64,000 nucleotides of DNA from assembly GCF_038900095.1 (NCBI RefSeq), contig NZ_JBBMQQ010000012.1, positions 1-64,000 of the forward strand, read 5' to 3'. The notes under the pieces are model-generated. The model ran no database searches. It saw nothing but the letters and a program-made list of their open reading frames with translations, and was not told the origin of the DNA. The translations under genes and the position numbers were made by a program. Shown here one piece after another: positions 55,317 to 63,665 of the stretch; within the stretch, counting starts at the first letter, position 1, and every line of letters starts with the position of its first letter. The DNA comes from Hoeflea sp038900095 (GTDB lineage: Bacteria; Pseudomonadota; Alphaproteobacteria; Rhizobiales; Rhizobiaceae).

Positions 55317-56410
55317 GTTCCCAGACAAACCCGAGCGAAGCACCGGCTCAGGCAGCCCCCGCACCTTCGAAATTTCGCCGCAACGTGCTGATGCTGCTGG
55401 TGCCCTGCCTGCTTATTGGTGGGGGCCTTTATGTCTGGATCACCGGCGGGCGCTTTGAGGAAACCGAAAATGCCAACATGCGGCTGGCGCGGATCAGCAT
55501 CGCCAGCGAGATCGCCGGCCGCGTTGTCAGCGTCAACGTCTCGGAAAACGTCGCGGTGAAGAAAGGCGATGTGCTGTTCCAAGTTGACCCGGAACCGCTT
55601 CAGATCGCTCTCAACCAGGCCAATGCCGCGGTGGAAAGCGCGCGACTGAATGTCATCGAGCTCAAGGCGGCCTACAGTCAGGCCTTGACGCAGGAGCGGA
55701 TTGCCGCGGACGACGCGGCTTTTTACCAGGATACGTTCGACCGGCAGAAGGCGCTGACCGCCAAGGGTGTGGCGACGAACTCCTCACTCGACGACGCCCG
55801 CCACACCGCGCAGAAGGCGGCACAAGGTCTTGTCGCTGCCAAGCAGGCGGTTGCAACGGCGCAGGCAGCGCTTGCCGACAGCCTCAACGGCGAAATTGAT
55901 GATCACCCGATGGTGGTGGCGGCGAAAGCCGCACGCGACAAGGCCGCCTACAATCTTTCCGTCGCCACTGTGCGCGCACCGGCGGACGGTCTGGTCTACC
56001 AGGCATCGTCCTTCCGTCCGGGTGAGTATGTCACGCCCGGCGCGGCGCTGTTTACCATTGTCGAGACCACAGATCCGTGGATCGACGCCAATTTCAAGGA
56101 ACCGCAACTTGCGCACATGAAACCCGACCAGCCGGCGGAAGTGGTCTTCGATCTTTACCCGGACCGGACCTTCAAGGCGAAGGTGGACTCGATCGGCGCA
56201 GGCACCGGCGCGGAATTCTCCCTGCTTCCCGCACAGAACGCCACCGGCAACTGGGTCAAGGTCACCCAACGGATTCCGGTCCGGATCAAGCTCGACAATC
56301 CCGAGGCCAGGATCCTGGCGCGTTCAGGGCTGAGCGCCACCGTGACCGTGGACACCGGCGCGAGCCGCAGCTTCGGTGACCTGTTCAGCAGCGCCAAGGC
56401 TGCCGAGTAA
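55313..56410 (+). CDS. HlyD/EmrA-type membrane fusion protein
   Basis: 365 aa. One N-terminal membrane helix (~25-45, NVLMLLVPCLLIGGGLYVWI), then the periplasmic adaptor: biotinyl-lipoyl-like halves (IASEIAGRVVSVNVSENVAVKKGDVLFQVD and TVRAPADGLVYQASSFRPGEYVTPGAALF, split), a helical hairpin and a beta-barrel. It couples the inner-membrane pump to an outer-membrane channel. It overlaps marR by four bases and precedes the emrB-like gene by 22 bases. Confidence 0.93.
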   Translation: MSSQTNPSEAPAQAAPAPSKFRRNVLMLLVPCLLIGGGLYVWITGGRFEETENANMRLARISIASEIAGRVVSVNVSENVAVKKGDVLFQVDPEPLQIALNQANAAVESARLNVIELKAAYSQALTQERIAADDAAFYQDTFDRQKALTAKGVATNSSLDDARHTAQKAAQGLVAAKQAVATAQAALADSLNGEIDDHPMVVAAKAARDKAAYNLSVATVRAPADGLVYQASSFRPGEYVTPGAALFTIVETTDPWIDANFKEPQLAHMKPDQPAEVVFDLYPDRTFKAKVDSIGAGTGAEFSLLPAQNATGNWVKVTQRIPVRIKLDNPEARILARSGLSATVTVDTGASRSFGDLFSSAKAAE

Positions 56411-56432
56411 ACCGGCACCGGGAACCAGGACA

Positions 56433-57965
56433 ATGAGCACCACCGACGAACCCGGGCACAATGTGCCGCATCGGGGCCTGATCACCATTTCGATCATGCT
56501 CGCGACCATCATGCAGGTGCTCGACACGACGATTGCCAATGTGGCGTTGCCGTCGATGACCGGCGACCTCGAGGCCTCGCAGGACACCATCACCTGGGTG
56601 CTGACATCGTATATCGTGGCCGCGGCGATCATGACGCCGGTCACCGGATGGCTGGCGGACCGGTTTGGCCGGCGGCAATTGTTCCTGACCACCATTGTCG
56701 GTTTCACCGCCACCTCGATGGCCTGCGGACTGGCGCCGAGTCTTGAAACGATGGTGCTGTTTCGCATCCTGCAGGGCCTGTTCGGCGCGGCCATCGTGCC
56801 CTTGTCACAGACCTTCCTGCTCGACATCAATCCGAAGGAGCGCCACGGCCAGGCCATGGCGATCTGGGGGGCGGGCATCATGGTCGGCCCGATCATCGGC
56901 CCGACGCTGGGCGGATGGCTCACCGAAACGCTGAACTGGCGCTGGGTGTTCTTCATCAATCTGCCGGTCGGCATCGTCGCATTCATGGGCAGTGCGGCCT
57001 ATCTGCCGGACATCGCGAAACGCGTGCGCCGGTTCGATTTCTTCGGCTTCGCCATGCTCTCGCTCGGCGTCGGTGCGTTGCAGCTGATGCTCGACCGCGG
57101 TGGCGAGGTCGACTGGTTTTCGGCGTGGGAAATCTGGATCGAGCTAGGCTTGTCAATTACCGGAATCTGGATTTTCGTGGTGCATCTGGCCACGGCAAAC
57201 GATCCGTTCGTCGACCCGAAAATCTTCGCCGACCGCAACTTTGTCACCGGCCTGATCCTGATTTTCATCGTCGGCATCGTGCTGCTGGCGAGCCTGGCGC
57301 TGCTGCCGCCGATGCTCTCACGCGTCTTCGGATACTCCACCATCACCACCGGGCTGGTTATGGCGCCGCGCGGTGTGGGAACCATGATCTCGATGATCCT
57401 GGTCGGGAGGCTGGTGCGCATTGTCGACCCGCGTTACCTGGTGATCACGGGGCTCCTGCTGACCGCGGCTTCACTTTACCTGATGACCGGGTTCTCGCCG
57501 CAGATGGACAGCTGGCCGGTGATCTCGACCGGCATCATCCAGGGGCTGGGGCTGGGGCTTGTGTTCGTACCGCTATCGGCCATTGCGTTCGCGACACTTG
57601 AAGTGCGCTACCGCACCGATGCTGCAAGCCTGTTCAGCCTGGTGCGCAACCTGGGATCATCCATCGGCATTTCGGTGGTCACGCTGTACCTGACGCGCAG
57701 CGTCCAGATCAATCACTCGGAACTCGGCGCCTTCATCAATCCGTTCAATCCGGTTCTCAAGAATCTGCTGCCGGGATCGACGTCCAACCCCGCCGTGCTG
57801 CAAACCCTTGATGCGCTGGTCAACCAGCAGTCGCTGATGATTTCCTACAACAACGACTTCAAGCTGATGATGATGGTGACGCTGGTCGCGATTCCGCTGG
57901 CGCTGCTGTTGCGCGCGCCGAAAGCCGCGCCTGCGGCGGCAGTTGCCGCAGCGCATATGGATTGA
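56433..57965 (+). CDS. DHA2 family MFS multidrug exporter (EmrB-like)
   Basis: 510 aa with 14 predicted helices, the DHA2 type. Motif A-like GWLADRFGRRQLFL (~76-89) and motif C-like GAGIMVGPIIGPTLGGWL (~145-162) mark a drug:H+ antiporter. It works with the EmrA-type protein upstream to expel toxic compounds. ATG 56433 follows CAGGA. Substrate range unknown. It is the last gene of marR-emrA-emrB, converging on ugpC. Confidence 0.93.
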   Translation: MSTTDEPGHNVPHRGLITISIMLATIMQVLDTTIANVALPSMTGDLEASQDTITWVLTSYIVAAAIMTPVTGWLADRFGRRQLFLTTIVGFTATSMACGLAPSLETMVLFRILQGLFGAAIVPLSQTFLLDINPKERHGQAMAIWGAGIMVGPIIGPTLGGWLTETLNWRWVFFINLPVGIVAFMGSAAYLPDIAKRVRRFDFFGFAMLSLGVGALQLMLDRGGEVDWFSAWEIWIELGLSITGIWIFVVHLATANDPFVDPKIFADRNFVTGLILIFIVGIVLLASLALLPPMLSRVFGYSTITTGLVMAPRGVGTMISMILVGRLVRIVDPRYLVITGLLLTAASLYLMTGFSPQMDSWPVISTGIIQGLGLGLVFVPLSAIAFATLEVRYRTDAASLFSLVRNLGSSIGISVVTLYLTRSVQINHSELGAFINPFNPVLKNLLPGSTSNPAVLQTLDALVNQQSLMISYNNDFKLMMMVTLVAIPLALLLRAPKAAPAAAVAAAHMD

Positions 57966-58018
57966 AGGCAGAAGCCCTAGACCGTCTTCCTGCGCCCGCA
58001 ACGGGCTGAAGGGCGATC

Positions 58019-59041
58019 TCAGATTTCGGTGCGACGGCCTGCAGCATCAAATGCGAGGATGCGGGCAGGATCGATTGCCAGACCGACACGGGTGCCGTCG
58101 GCGGGCAATTGCACCCCGCCATCAATGCGCACGACCAGCTTGTCGCCGGCGGCGGTGACGCCATGCACAAGGGTTTCCGCCCCGAGCGGCTCGCAGAAGG
58201 CAACATCGAAATCGATCAGTCCGGCACCGGGGGCGACCAGATCGATGTGTTCGGGCCTGACACCGATGACAGCGCCGGGATCAAGCGGTCCCCTGCCCGG
58301 CCGGATGTCATGGCTCAAGACATTCATCGGCGGCGAGCCGATGAAACCGGCAACGAACAGGGTCGCCGGATTGGCGTAGACTTCCAGCGGCGCGCCGACC
58401 TGCTCGGCAACCCCGGCGTTCATCACGATCATGCGGTCGGCAAGCGTCATCGCCTCAACCTGGTCGTGGGTGACATACATTGCCGTCACACCGAGCTTGC
58501 GCTGCAGCGCCTTGATCTCGAGACGCATCTGCACCCGGAGCTTGGCGTCGAGATTGGACAGCGGCTCGTCAAACAGGAAGACGGCCGGCTTGCGGACGAT
58601 GGCGCGGCCCATGGCGACACGCTGGCGCTGGCCACCGGAGAGCTGCCGCGGCTTGCGGTCGAGATAGGGCTCAAGTTCCAGCATCCGCGCGGCTTCATTG
58701 ACCCTCGCGAGGATCTCGGCCTTGGGCACATTGGCGATCTTGAGGCCGTAGGCCATATTGTCGAAGACGCTCATGTGCGGGTAGAGCGCATAGTTCTGGA
58801 ACACCATGGCGATGTCGCGTTCGCGCGGCTCGAGCTTGTTGACCACCCGGTCGCCGATGTGAATGTCGCCCGAGGTGATGGTCTCGAGGCCGGCGACCAT
58901 GCGCAGAAGCGTTGACTTGCCGCAGCCCGAAGGGCCGACGATGACGATGAATTCGCCGTCGCTGATTTCCGCATCGATGCCATGAATGACCTCGGTGCGG
59001 CCGTAGCTTTTTCTGATCGCTTCTAGTTTGATTTCAGCCAT
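58019..59041 (-). CDS. ugpC: sn-glycerol-3-phosphate ABC transporter ATP-binding protein
   Basis: 340 aa. Walker A GPSGCGKST (36-44), signature LSGGQRQRVAMGRA, Walker B VFLFDEPLSNLDA and the His-loop VTHDQVEAM. The C-terminal TOBE-type regulatory domain (~240-340, ending in RILAFDAAG) is like MalK/UgpC. It powers uptake of glycerol-3-phosphate. It is the last gene of the ugpBAEC operon; its ATG has a weak ribosome site. Confidence 0.95.
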   Translation of the reverse strand: MAEIKLEAIRKSYGRTEVIHGIDAEISDGEFIVIVGPSGCGKSTLLRMVAGLETITSGDIHIGDRVVNKLEPRERDIAMVFQNYALYPHMSVFDNMAYGLKIANVPKAEILARVNEAARMLELEPYLDRKPRQLSGGQRQRVAMGRAIVRKPAVFLFDEPLSNLDAKLRVQMRLEIKALQRKLGVTAMYVTHDQVEAMTLADRMIVMNAGVAEQVGAPLEVYANPATLFVAGFIGSPPMNVLSHDIRPGRGPLDPGAVIGVRPEHIDLVAPGAGLIDFDVAFCEPLGAETLVHGVTAAGDKLVVRIDGGVQLPADGTRVGLAIDPARILAFDAAGRRTEI

Positions 59042-59047
59042 GGGAAT

Positions 59048-59893
59048 TCATTTCTCGCTTTCGACCAAGCCTTTGACGAAGAGTTTCTGCATGCCGATCA
59101 CGACCAGCACCGGCGGCAGCATGGCCAGCATGGCGGTCGCCATGATCACTGGCCATTCGACGGTCTGGTCACCGGTCGGCAGCATCTGCTTGATGCCCAT
59201 GACAACGGTGTTCATGGAGGGATCGGTGGTGATCAGCAATGGCCAGAGATACTGGTTCCAGCCATAGATGAAGAGGATGACGAAGAGTGCTGCAATGTTG
59301 GTGCGCGACATCGGCAGCAGGATATCGATGAAGAAGCGGATGGGTCCCGCGCCATCGACACGGGCGGCCTCTGTCAGTTCGTCGGGAATGGTCATGAACA
59401 ATTGCCGGAACAGGAACGTGGCCGTTGCCGAGGCAATCAGCGGCAGGATCAGCCCTGTGTAGCTGTTGAGAAGCCCGAGGCTGGCCACCACTTCATAGGT
59501 GGGCACGATGCGGACCTCGACCGGCAGCATCAGGGTCATGAAGATCAGCCAGAAGAACAGCATCCGGAACCGGAACTTGAAATAGACGATGGCATAGGCC
59601 GACAAGAGCGAGATGATGATCTTGCCGATGGTGATGCCGAGCGCCATGACCAGTGAATTGAGCAGCATCTGCCACACCGGTGCGACACCGCCGGTCAGCA
59701 GTGCCTCGAGGTAATTGTCAAGGAAATGCGGCCCCGGCAGCAGCGGCATCGGCGGACGGATCAGATCATCCTGGGTCACCGTGGAGGCCACAAAGGCGAT
59801 CCAGATCGGGAAACAGATGATGGCGATGCCAAGAATCAGCCCGGCGTGGGTGAGCCAGGTTCCGATCCCGCGTTTTTCAACCATGCCGCTCAT
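59048..59893 (-). CDS. ugpE: sn-glycerol-3-phosphate ABC transporter permease UgpE
   Basis: 281 aa inner-membrane permease with six helices (first: THAGLILGIAIICFPIWIAFVAS). The EAA loop that docks UgpC reads EAARVDGAGPIRFFIDILLP (split: EAARVDGAGP). Its ATG at 59893 overlaps the ugpA stop by one base (TGATG), so translation is coupled. An internal ATG at 59884 is a possible alternative. Confidence 0.95.
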   Translation of the reverse strand: MSGMVEKRGIGTWLTHAGLILGIAIICFPIWIAFVASTVTQDDLIRPPMPLLPGPHFLDNYLEALLTGGVAPVWQMLLNSLVMALGITIGKIIISLLSAYAIVYFKFRFRMLFFWLIFMTLMLPVEVRIVPTYEVVASLGLLNSYTGLILPLIASATATFLFRQLFMTIPDELTEAARVDGAGPIRFFIDILLPMSRTNIAALFVILFIYGWNQYLWPLLITTDPSMNTVVMGIKQMLPTGDQTVEWPVIMATAMLAMLPPVLVVIGMQKLFVKGLVESEK

Positions 59894-60774
59894 CAGTAAT
59901 GCACCCGTCGTTCAATAAAGCGGAACTGGACCACCGTCAGGATCCCCACGAGCCCGAGAAGCACGACCGATTGCGCGGCCGAGGAGCCCAGATCCTGACC
60001 GACGAAGCCGTCGGAAAAAACCTTGTAGACCAGGATCGTGGTCGATTGCTCGGGGCCGCCCTTGGTGATCGTATGGATGACGCCGAAGGTGTCAAAGAAG
60101 GCGTAGATGATGTTGACCACCAGCAGGAAAAACGTGGTTGGCGAGAGCAACGGAAAAATAATGGTCCAGAACCGGCGCCAGAAGCTGGCACCGTCAATCG
60201 CCGCCGCCTCGATGACGCTTTTGGGAATGGCCTGCAGGCCGGCGAGGAAAAACAGGAAATTGTAGCTGATCTGCTTCCAGGCCGAGGCTGCCACGACGAG
60301 CGCCATGGCCTGGCCGCCATCGAGAGTGTGGTTCCAGGTGTAGCCGAGCTGAGCCAGCGTCCAGGCGATGATGCCGGTGAACGGATTGAACATGAACAGC
60401 CACAGCACGCCGGCAATTGCGGGAGCCACGGCATAGGGCCAGATCAACAGGGTGCGGTAGGCACTTGAGCCCTTGATGACGCGGTCGGCAAGAACCGCCA
60501 GCCAGAGCGCGAACGACATTGCCGAGACCGTGACCAGCACCGAGAAGACGGCAGTGGTGAGAAAGGATTCGCGATAGTAGCGATTGCCGAAGAGATATTC
60601 GAAATTGCCCAGTCCGACGAACTGGGTCTTGAGCCCGAACGGGTCCGGGATGAAGGCAGACTGATAGATCGCCTGCCCTGCCGGCCAGAAGAAAAACACA
60701 AATGTGACAAGCAGCTGCGGGGCGACCAGCAGATAGGGCAGCCAACGGTTGTCAAATACGACACGCTTTTCCAT
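59893..60774 (-). CDS. ugpA: sn-glycerol-3-phosphate ABC transporter permease UgpA
   Basis: 293 aa permease with six helices (first: LPYLLVAPQLLVTFVFFFWPAG). EAA loop: EAAAIDGASFWRRFWTIIFP. Pairs with UgpE. It follows ugpB across a 61-base gap that contains a strong hairpin. The sequence matches the family with no sign of truncation. Confidence 0.95.
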   Translation of the reverse strand: MEKRVVFDNRWLPYLLVAPQLLVTFVFFFWPAGQAIYQSAFIPDPFGLKTQFVGLGNFEYLFGNRYYRESFLTTAVFSVLVTVSAMSFALWLAVLADRVIKGSSAYRTLLIWPYAVAPAIAGVLWLFMFNPFTGIIAWTLAQLGYTWNHTLDGGQAMALVVAASAWKQISYNFLFFLAGLQAIPKSVIEAAAIDGASFWRRFWTIIFPLLSPTTFFLLVVNIIYAFFDTFGVIHTITKGGPEQSTTILVYKVFSDGFVGQDLGSSAAQSVVLLGLVGILTVVQFRFIERRVHY

Positions 60775-60798
60775 GAATCACCGACCGGGAAGAGAAGC

Positions 60799-60825
60799 CC
60801 GGCGAGGCCCTTGAGGCCCCGCCGG
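60799..60825 (-). terminator. Intercistronic hairpin ugpB-ugpA
   Basis: CCGGCG-A-GGCC...GGCC-C-CGCCGG (plus-strand reading) forms a long stem with small mismatches. No U-run follows, so it is better read as a stabiliser or partial attenuator that favours high ugpB expression over the permeases. Confidence 0.5.
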
Positions 60826-60835
60826 ATCAACAGTG

Positions 60836-62146
60836 TTAGCGATTGGCCTGCTCGAAGCGGCGAAGCAGTTCATTACCGCGGGAGACCGCAGAATCAAGCG
60901 CTTCCTTTGCGGACTTCGAACCGTTCCAGACACCTTCGAGTTCTTCATCGATGATGCCGCGGATCTGGTCAAAGCTGCCCAGACGCAATCCCTTGGAATT
61001 GGGGGTCGGCGCCTTGCCGGTCATCTGGATGATCGAGATGTCGGTGCCGGGGTTTTCATCATAGAAACCCGAAGCCTTGGTTGCCTCATAGGCAGCCATG
61101 GTGATCGGCAGGTAGCCGGTGTCCTGGTGCCACTTGGCCTGGATGTCCGAGCTCGACAGGAAGTTGAAGAAGGCTGCAACGCCCTTGTACTCTTCCGGTG
61201 TCTGGCCTTCCATGACCCACAGAGACGCACCACCGATGATGGTGTTCTGCGGCGCGCCTTCAACATCGCTCCAGTACGGCAGCGGACGGATGGCGAAGTC
61301 GAAAGTGGCTTCCTTCTTCACCCCGGCGTAACCGGCGGACGATTCGGTGAACAGTGCGCATTCACCGGCACGGAACGGGGCACCGCCTTCGTTGCGGCGA
61401 CCCGAGTAGATGAACTTGCCGTCCTTGGCCCACTGGCCGAGCGTGTCGATGTGCTTGACCTGAACGTCACCGTTGAAGGTCAGCTCGGTATCAACGCCTG
61501 CAAAGCCGTTCTCTTTCGATGCGAAGGGAACGTTGTGGTAGGCGGAGAGGTTTTCGAGGTGAACCCAGCTCTGCCAAGCAGTCGTCAGCGGGCACTTGTT
61601 GCCCGATTCCTTGAGCGCGTCGAGGGCGGTGCCCACCTGCTCCCAGGTCGACAGATCCATTTCCGGATCAAGACCGGCAGCCTTCAGCGCGTCCTTGTTG
61701 ACGTAAAGGACCGGCGTCGAGGAGTTGTAAGGCAGCGACAGCATCTGGCCTTCGGTGGTGGTGTAGTAACCGGCAACCGCGGCGAGATAGACCGACTGGT
61801 CGAATGGCAGGCCTGATTCGGCCATGACTTCATAGACCGGCTTGATGGCGCCCTTGGCCGCCATCATCGTTGCGGTACCGACTTCGAACACCTGAAGAAT
61901 GTCAGGCTGCTCGCCCGCGCGGAACGCGGCGATTCCGGCATTGAGCGTTTCCGAGTAGTTGCCCTTGTTGGTGGCAACCACGGTGTATTCGCTCTGGGAA
62001 TCGTTGAACTTGGCAACCTGCTCGTCAAGGAGTTCACCGAGACGACCGGTGAACGCATGCCAGAAATCGATTTGTGTTGCGGCGCTTGCTGGTGCAACGC
62101 CCGCCATGAGTGCGGCGACAACGCCAGCGGCGATGTATTTTTTCAT
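60836..62146 (-). CDS. ugpB: sn-glycerol-3-phosphate ABC transporter substrate-binding protein
   Basis: 436 aa. Signal peptide 1-22 (MKKYIAAGVVAALMAGVAPASA), mature periplasmic binding protein. Conserved: IDFWHAFTG (~27-35), YNSSTPVLYVNKDAL (~160-174) and AFFNFLSSSDIQAKWHQDTGYLPIT (split). It captures sn-glycerol-3-phosphate (or glycerophosphodiesters). ATG 62146 follows AGGAGG. A Pho box lies ~90-105 bases upstream, so it should be induced by phosphate starvation as in E. coli and S. meliloti (known regulation). Confidence 0.95.
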   Translation of the reverse strand: MKKYIAAGVVAALMAGVAPASAATQIDFWHAFTGRLGELLDEQVAKFNDSQSEYTVVATNKGNYSETLNAGIAAFRAGEQPDILQVFEVGTATMMAAKGAIKPVYEVMAESGLPFDQSVYLAAVAGYYTTTEGQMLSLPYNSSTPVLYVNKDALKAAGLDPEMDLSTWEQVGTALDALKESGNKCPLTTAWQSWVHLENLSAYHNVPFASKENGFAGVDTELTFNGDVQVKHIDTLGQWAKDGKFIYSGRRNEGGAPFRAGECALFTESSAGYAGVKKEATFDFAIRPLPYWSDVEGAPQNTIIGGASLWVMEGQTPEEYKGVAAFFNFLSSSDIQAKWHQDTGYLPITMAAYEATKASGFYDENPGTDISIIQMTGKAPTPNSKGLRLGSFDQIRGIIDEELEGVWNGSKSAKEALDSAVSRGNELLRRFEQANR

Positions 62147-62182
62147 GTGAAGTTCCTCCTTGATGGGAAACGCGTGAAAACG

Positions 62183-62209
62183 AACGTAACCCGAAAGGGA
62201 AACGTAACC
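62183..62209. repeat. Direct repeat AACGTAACC upstream of ugpB
   Basis: Two exact copies of AACGTAACC with an 18-base period (62183-62191 and 62201-62209), between the Pho box and the ugpB start. Two-turn spacing suits tandem protein binding, but no regulator is assigned. Confidence 0.45.
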
Positions 62210-62232
62210 TCAGAGCGTCTACTGCGCAAATG

Positions 62233-62250
62233 AAAACAGTTTTGTGACAG
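62233..62250 (-). promoter_or_regulatory. Pho box (PhoB site) for ugpBAEC
   Basis: On the minus strand CTGTCAC-AAAA-CTGTTTT: two 7-base half-sites with the required 4-base spacer, close to the CTGTCAT-N4-CTGTCAT consensus. The second half-site is weaker. Position about 90-105 bases before the ATG fits a PhoB-activated promoter. Confidence 0.75.
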
Positions 62251-62426
62251 GGGTGTGGAAAACGAACCGTGGAACGAACTTTTCCGGTTTCACAGACAAT
62301 CAATTCGATTTTCAGAAAAAATCAGCAGCTGATTAACTCGCGGACAGGCGAAAGCGGGCTTTCCATTCTGCTCCGCATTGCGCATCATGTGCACTGCAAA
62401 ACAAACGGAAAGTGCGAGGGGCACCG

Positions 62427-63665
62427 ATGTACGACTATCCTCTTTTGTGGGAATGGCTCAGCTTTGCCGTGCGCTGGCTGCATGTGATCACGGCCATCGC
62501 CTGGATCGGATCATCCTTCTATTTCATCGCGCTCGACCTTGGCCTGGTGCAGCGCCCCGGATTGCCCGAAGGCGCCTATGGCGAGGAATGGCAGGTGCAT
62601 GGCGGCGGCTTTTACCACATCCAGAAATACCTGGTGGCGCCGCCAAACCTGCCCGAGCACCTGACCTGGTTCAAATGGGAAAGCTATGTCACCTGGCTGT
62701 CGGGCTTCGCCATGCTGTGCGTGGTCTACTATGCCGGTGCCGAGCTCTACCTGATCGACACCAATGTGCTGGATGTGTCGGCCCCCGTCGCGATTTCCAT
62801 TTCGGTGGCTTCGATCGTGTTTGGCTGGATCATCTATGACCTGCTCTGCAAATCGCCGATCGGACAAAGCACCACGGGGTTGATGCTGGTGCTGTTCGCG
62901 GTGCTGGTGGCGATGGCCTGGGGCTATACCCAGGTGTTTTCGGGCCGGGCGGCACTTTTGCATCTGGGTGCGTTCACCGCCACCATCATGAGCGCCAATG
63001 TGGCGATGATCATCATTCCAAACCAGAAGATCGTCGTCGCCGACCTGAAGGCGGGGCGGACGCCGGATCCGAAATACGGACGCATCGCCAAGCAGCGTTC
63101 GCTGCACAACAACTACCTCACCCTGCCGGTCATCTTCCTGATGCTGTCGAACCACTATCCGCTGGCCTTTGCCACACAGTGGAACTGGCTGATCGCGGCT
63201 CTGGTGTTCCTGATGGGTGTTACCATCCGGCACTGGTTCAACACCGTGCATGCGCGCAAGGGAAAGCCGCACTGGACTTGGGCCGTCACCGTCGCGCTGT
63301 TTGCCGCCATCGTCTGGCTGTCGAGCCTGCCGCGCACTGACGAGGTGATCGAGGAAGCCTCGCTGGCGCCGGTGCTTGAGCGGTTCGTCACGAACGCCCA
63401 TTTCGAAGCGGTCAGTGAAACCATCATGGGGCGCTGCTCGATGTGCCACGCGGCAGAGCCGTTCTGGGAGGGCATTGCACATGCGCCCAAAAACGTGCGG
63501 CTCGAAACGGATGCGGACATAGCCCGGCATGCGCGGGAAATCTACATCCAGGCCGGACGCAGCCACGCGATGCCACCCGGCAACATCACCTATGTGGAGC
63601 CCGAAGAGCGGGCGCTGATTGTCGCCTGGTATGAATCAGCCATCGCCGGCGAGCCTGATCAATGA
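62427..63665 (+). CDS. puuD: Urate hydroxylase PuuD (urate oxidase with cytochrome c domain)
   Basis: 412 aa. Membrane part (~10-300, about eight helices, MYDYPLLWEWLSFAVRWLHVITAIAWIG start) matches PuuD/Nox-type urate oxidase; a C-terminal c-type cytochrome module has the heme motif CSMCH (Cys337, Cys340, His341) and the axial ligand region MPPGNIT. It converts urate to 5-hydroxyisourate using the respiratory chain. ATG 62427 follows GAGGGG. Its stop overlaps the guaD start by four bases (ATGA). Confidence 0.93.
   Translation: MYDYPLLWEWLSFAVRWLHVITAIAWIGSSFYFIALDLGLVQRPGLPEGAYGEEWQVHGGGFYHIQKYLVAPPNLPEHLTWFKWESYVTWLSGFAMLCVVYYAGAELYLIDTNVLDVSAPVAISISVASIVFGWIIYDLLCKSPIGQSTTGLMLVLFAVLVAMAWGYTQVFSGRAALLHLGAFTATIMSANVAMIIIPNQKIVVADLKAGRTPDPKYGRIAKQRSLHNNYLTLPVIFLMLSNHYPLAFATQWNWLIAALVFLMGVTIRHWFNTVHARKGKPHWTWAVTVALFAAIVWLSSLPRTDEVIEEASLAPVLERFVTNAHFEAVSETIMGRCSMCHAAEPFWEGIAHAPKNVRLETDADIARHAREIYIQAGRSHAMPPGNITYVEPEERALIVAWYESAIAGEPDQ

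Noticed and set aside
62255..62285. LexA-like GTTC repeats upstream of ugpB
   Set aside because: Spacing between GTTC copies is 8 or 4 bases, not the 7 needed for the alphaproteobacterial SOS box.
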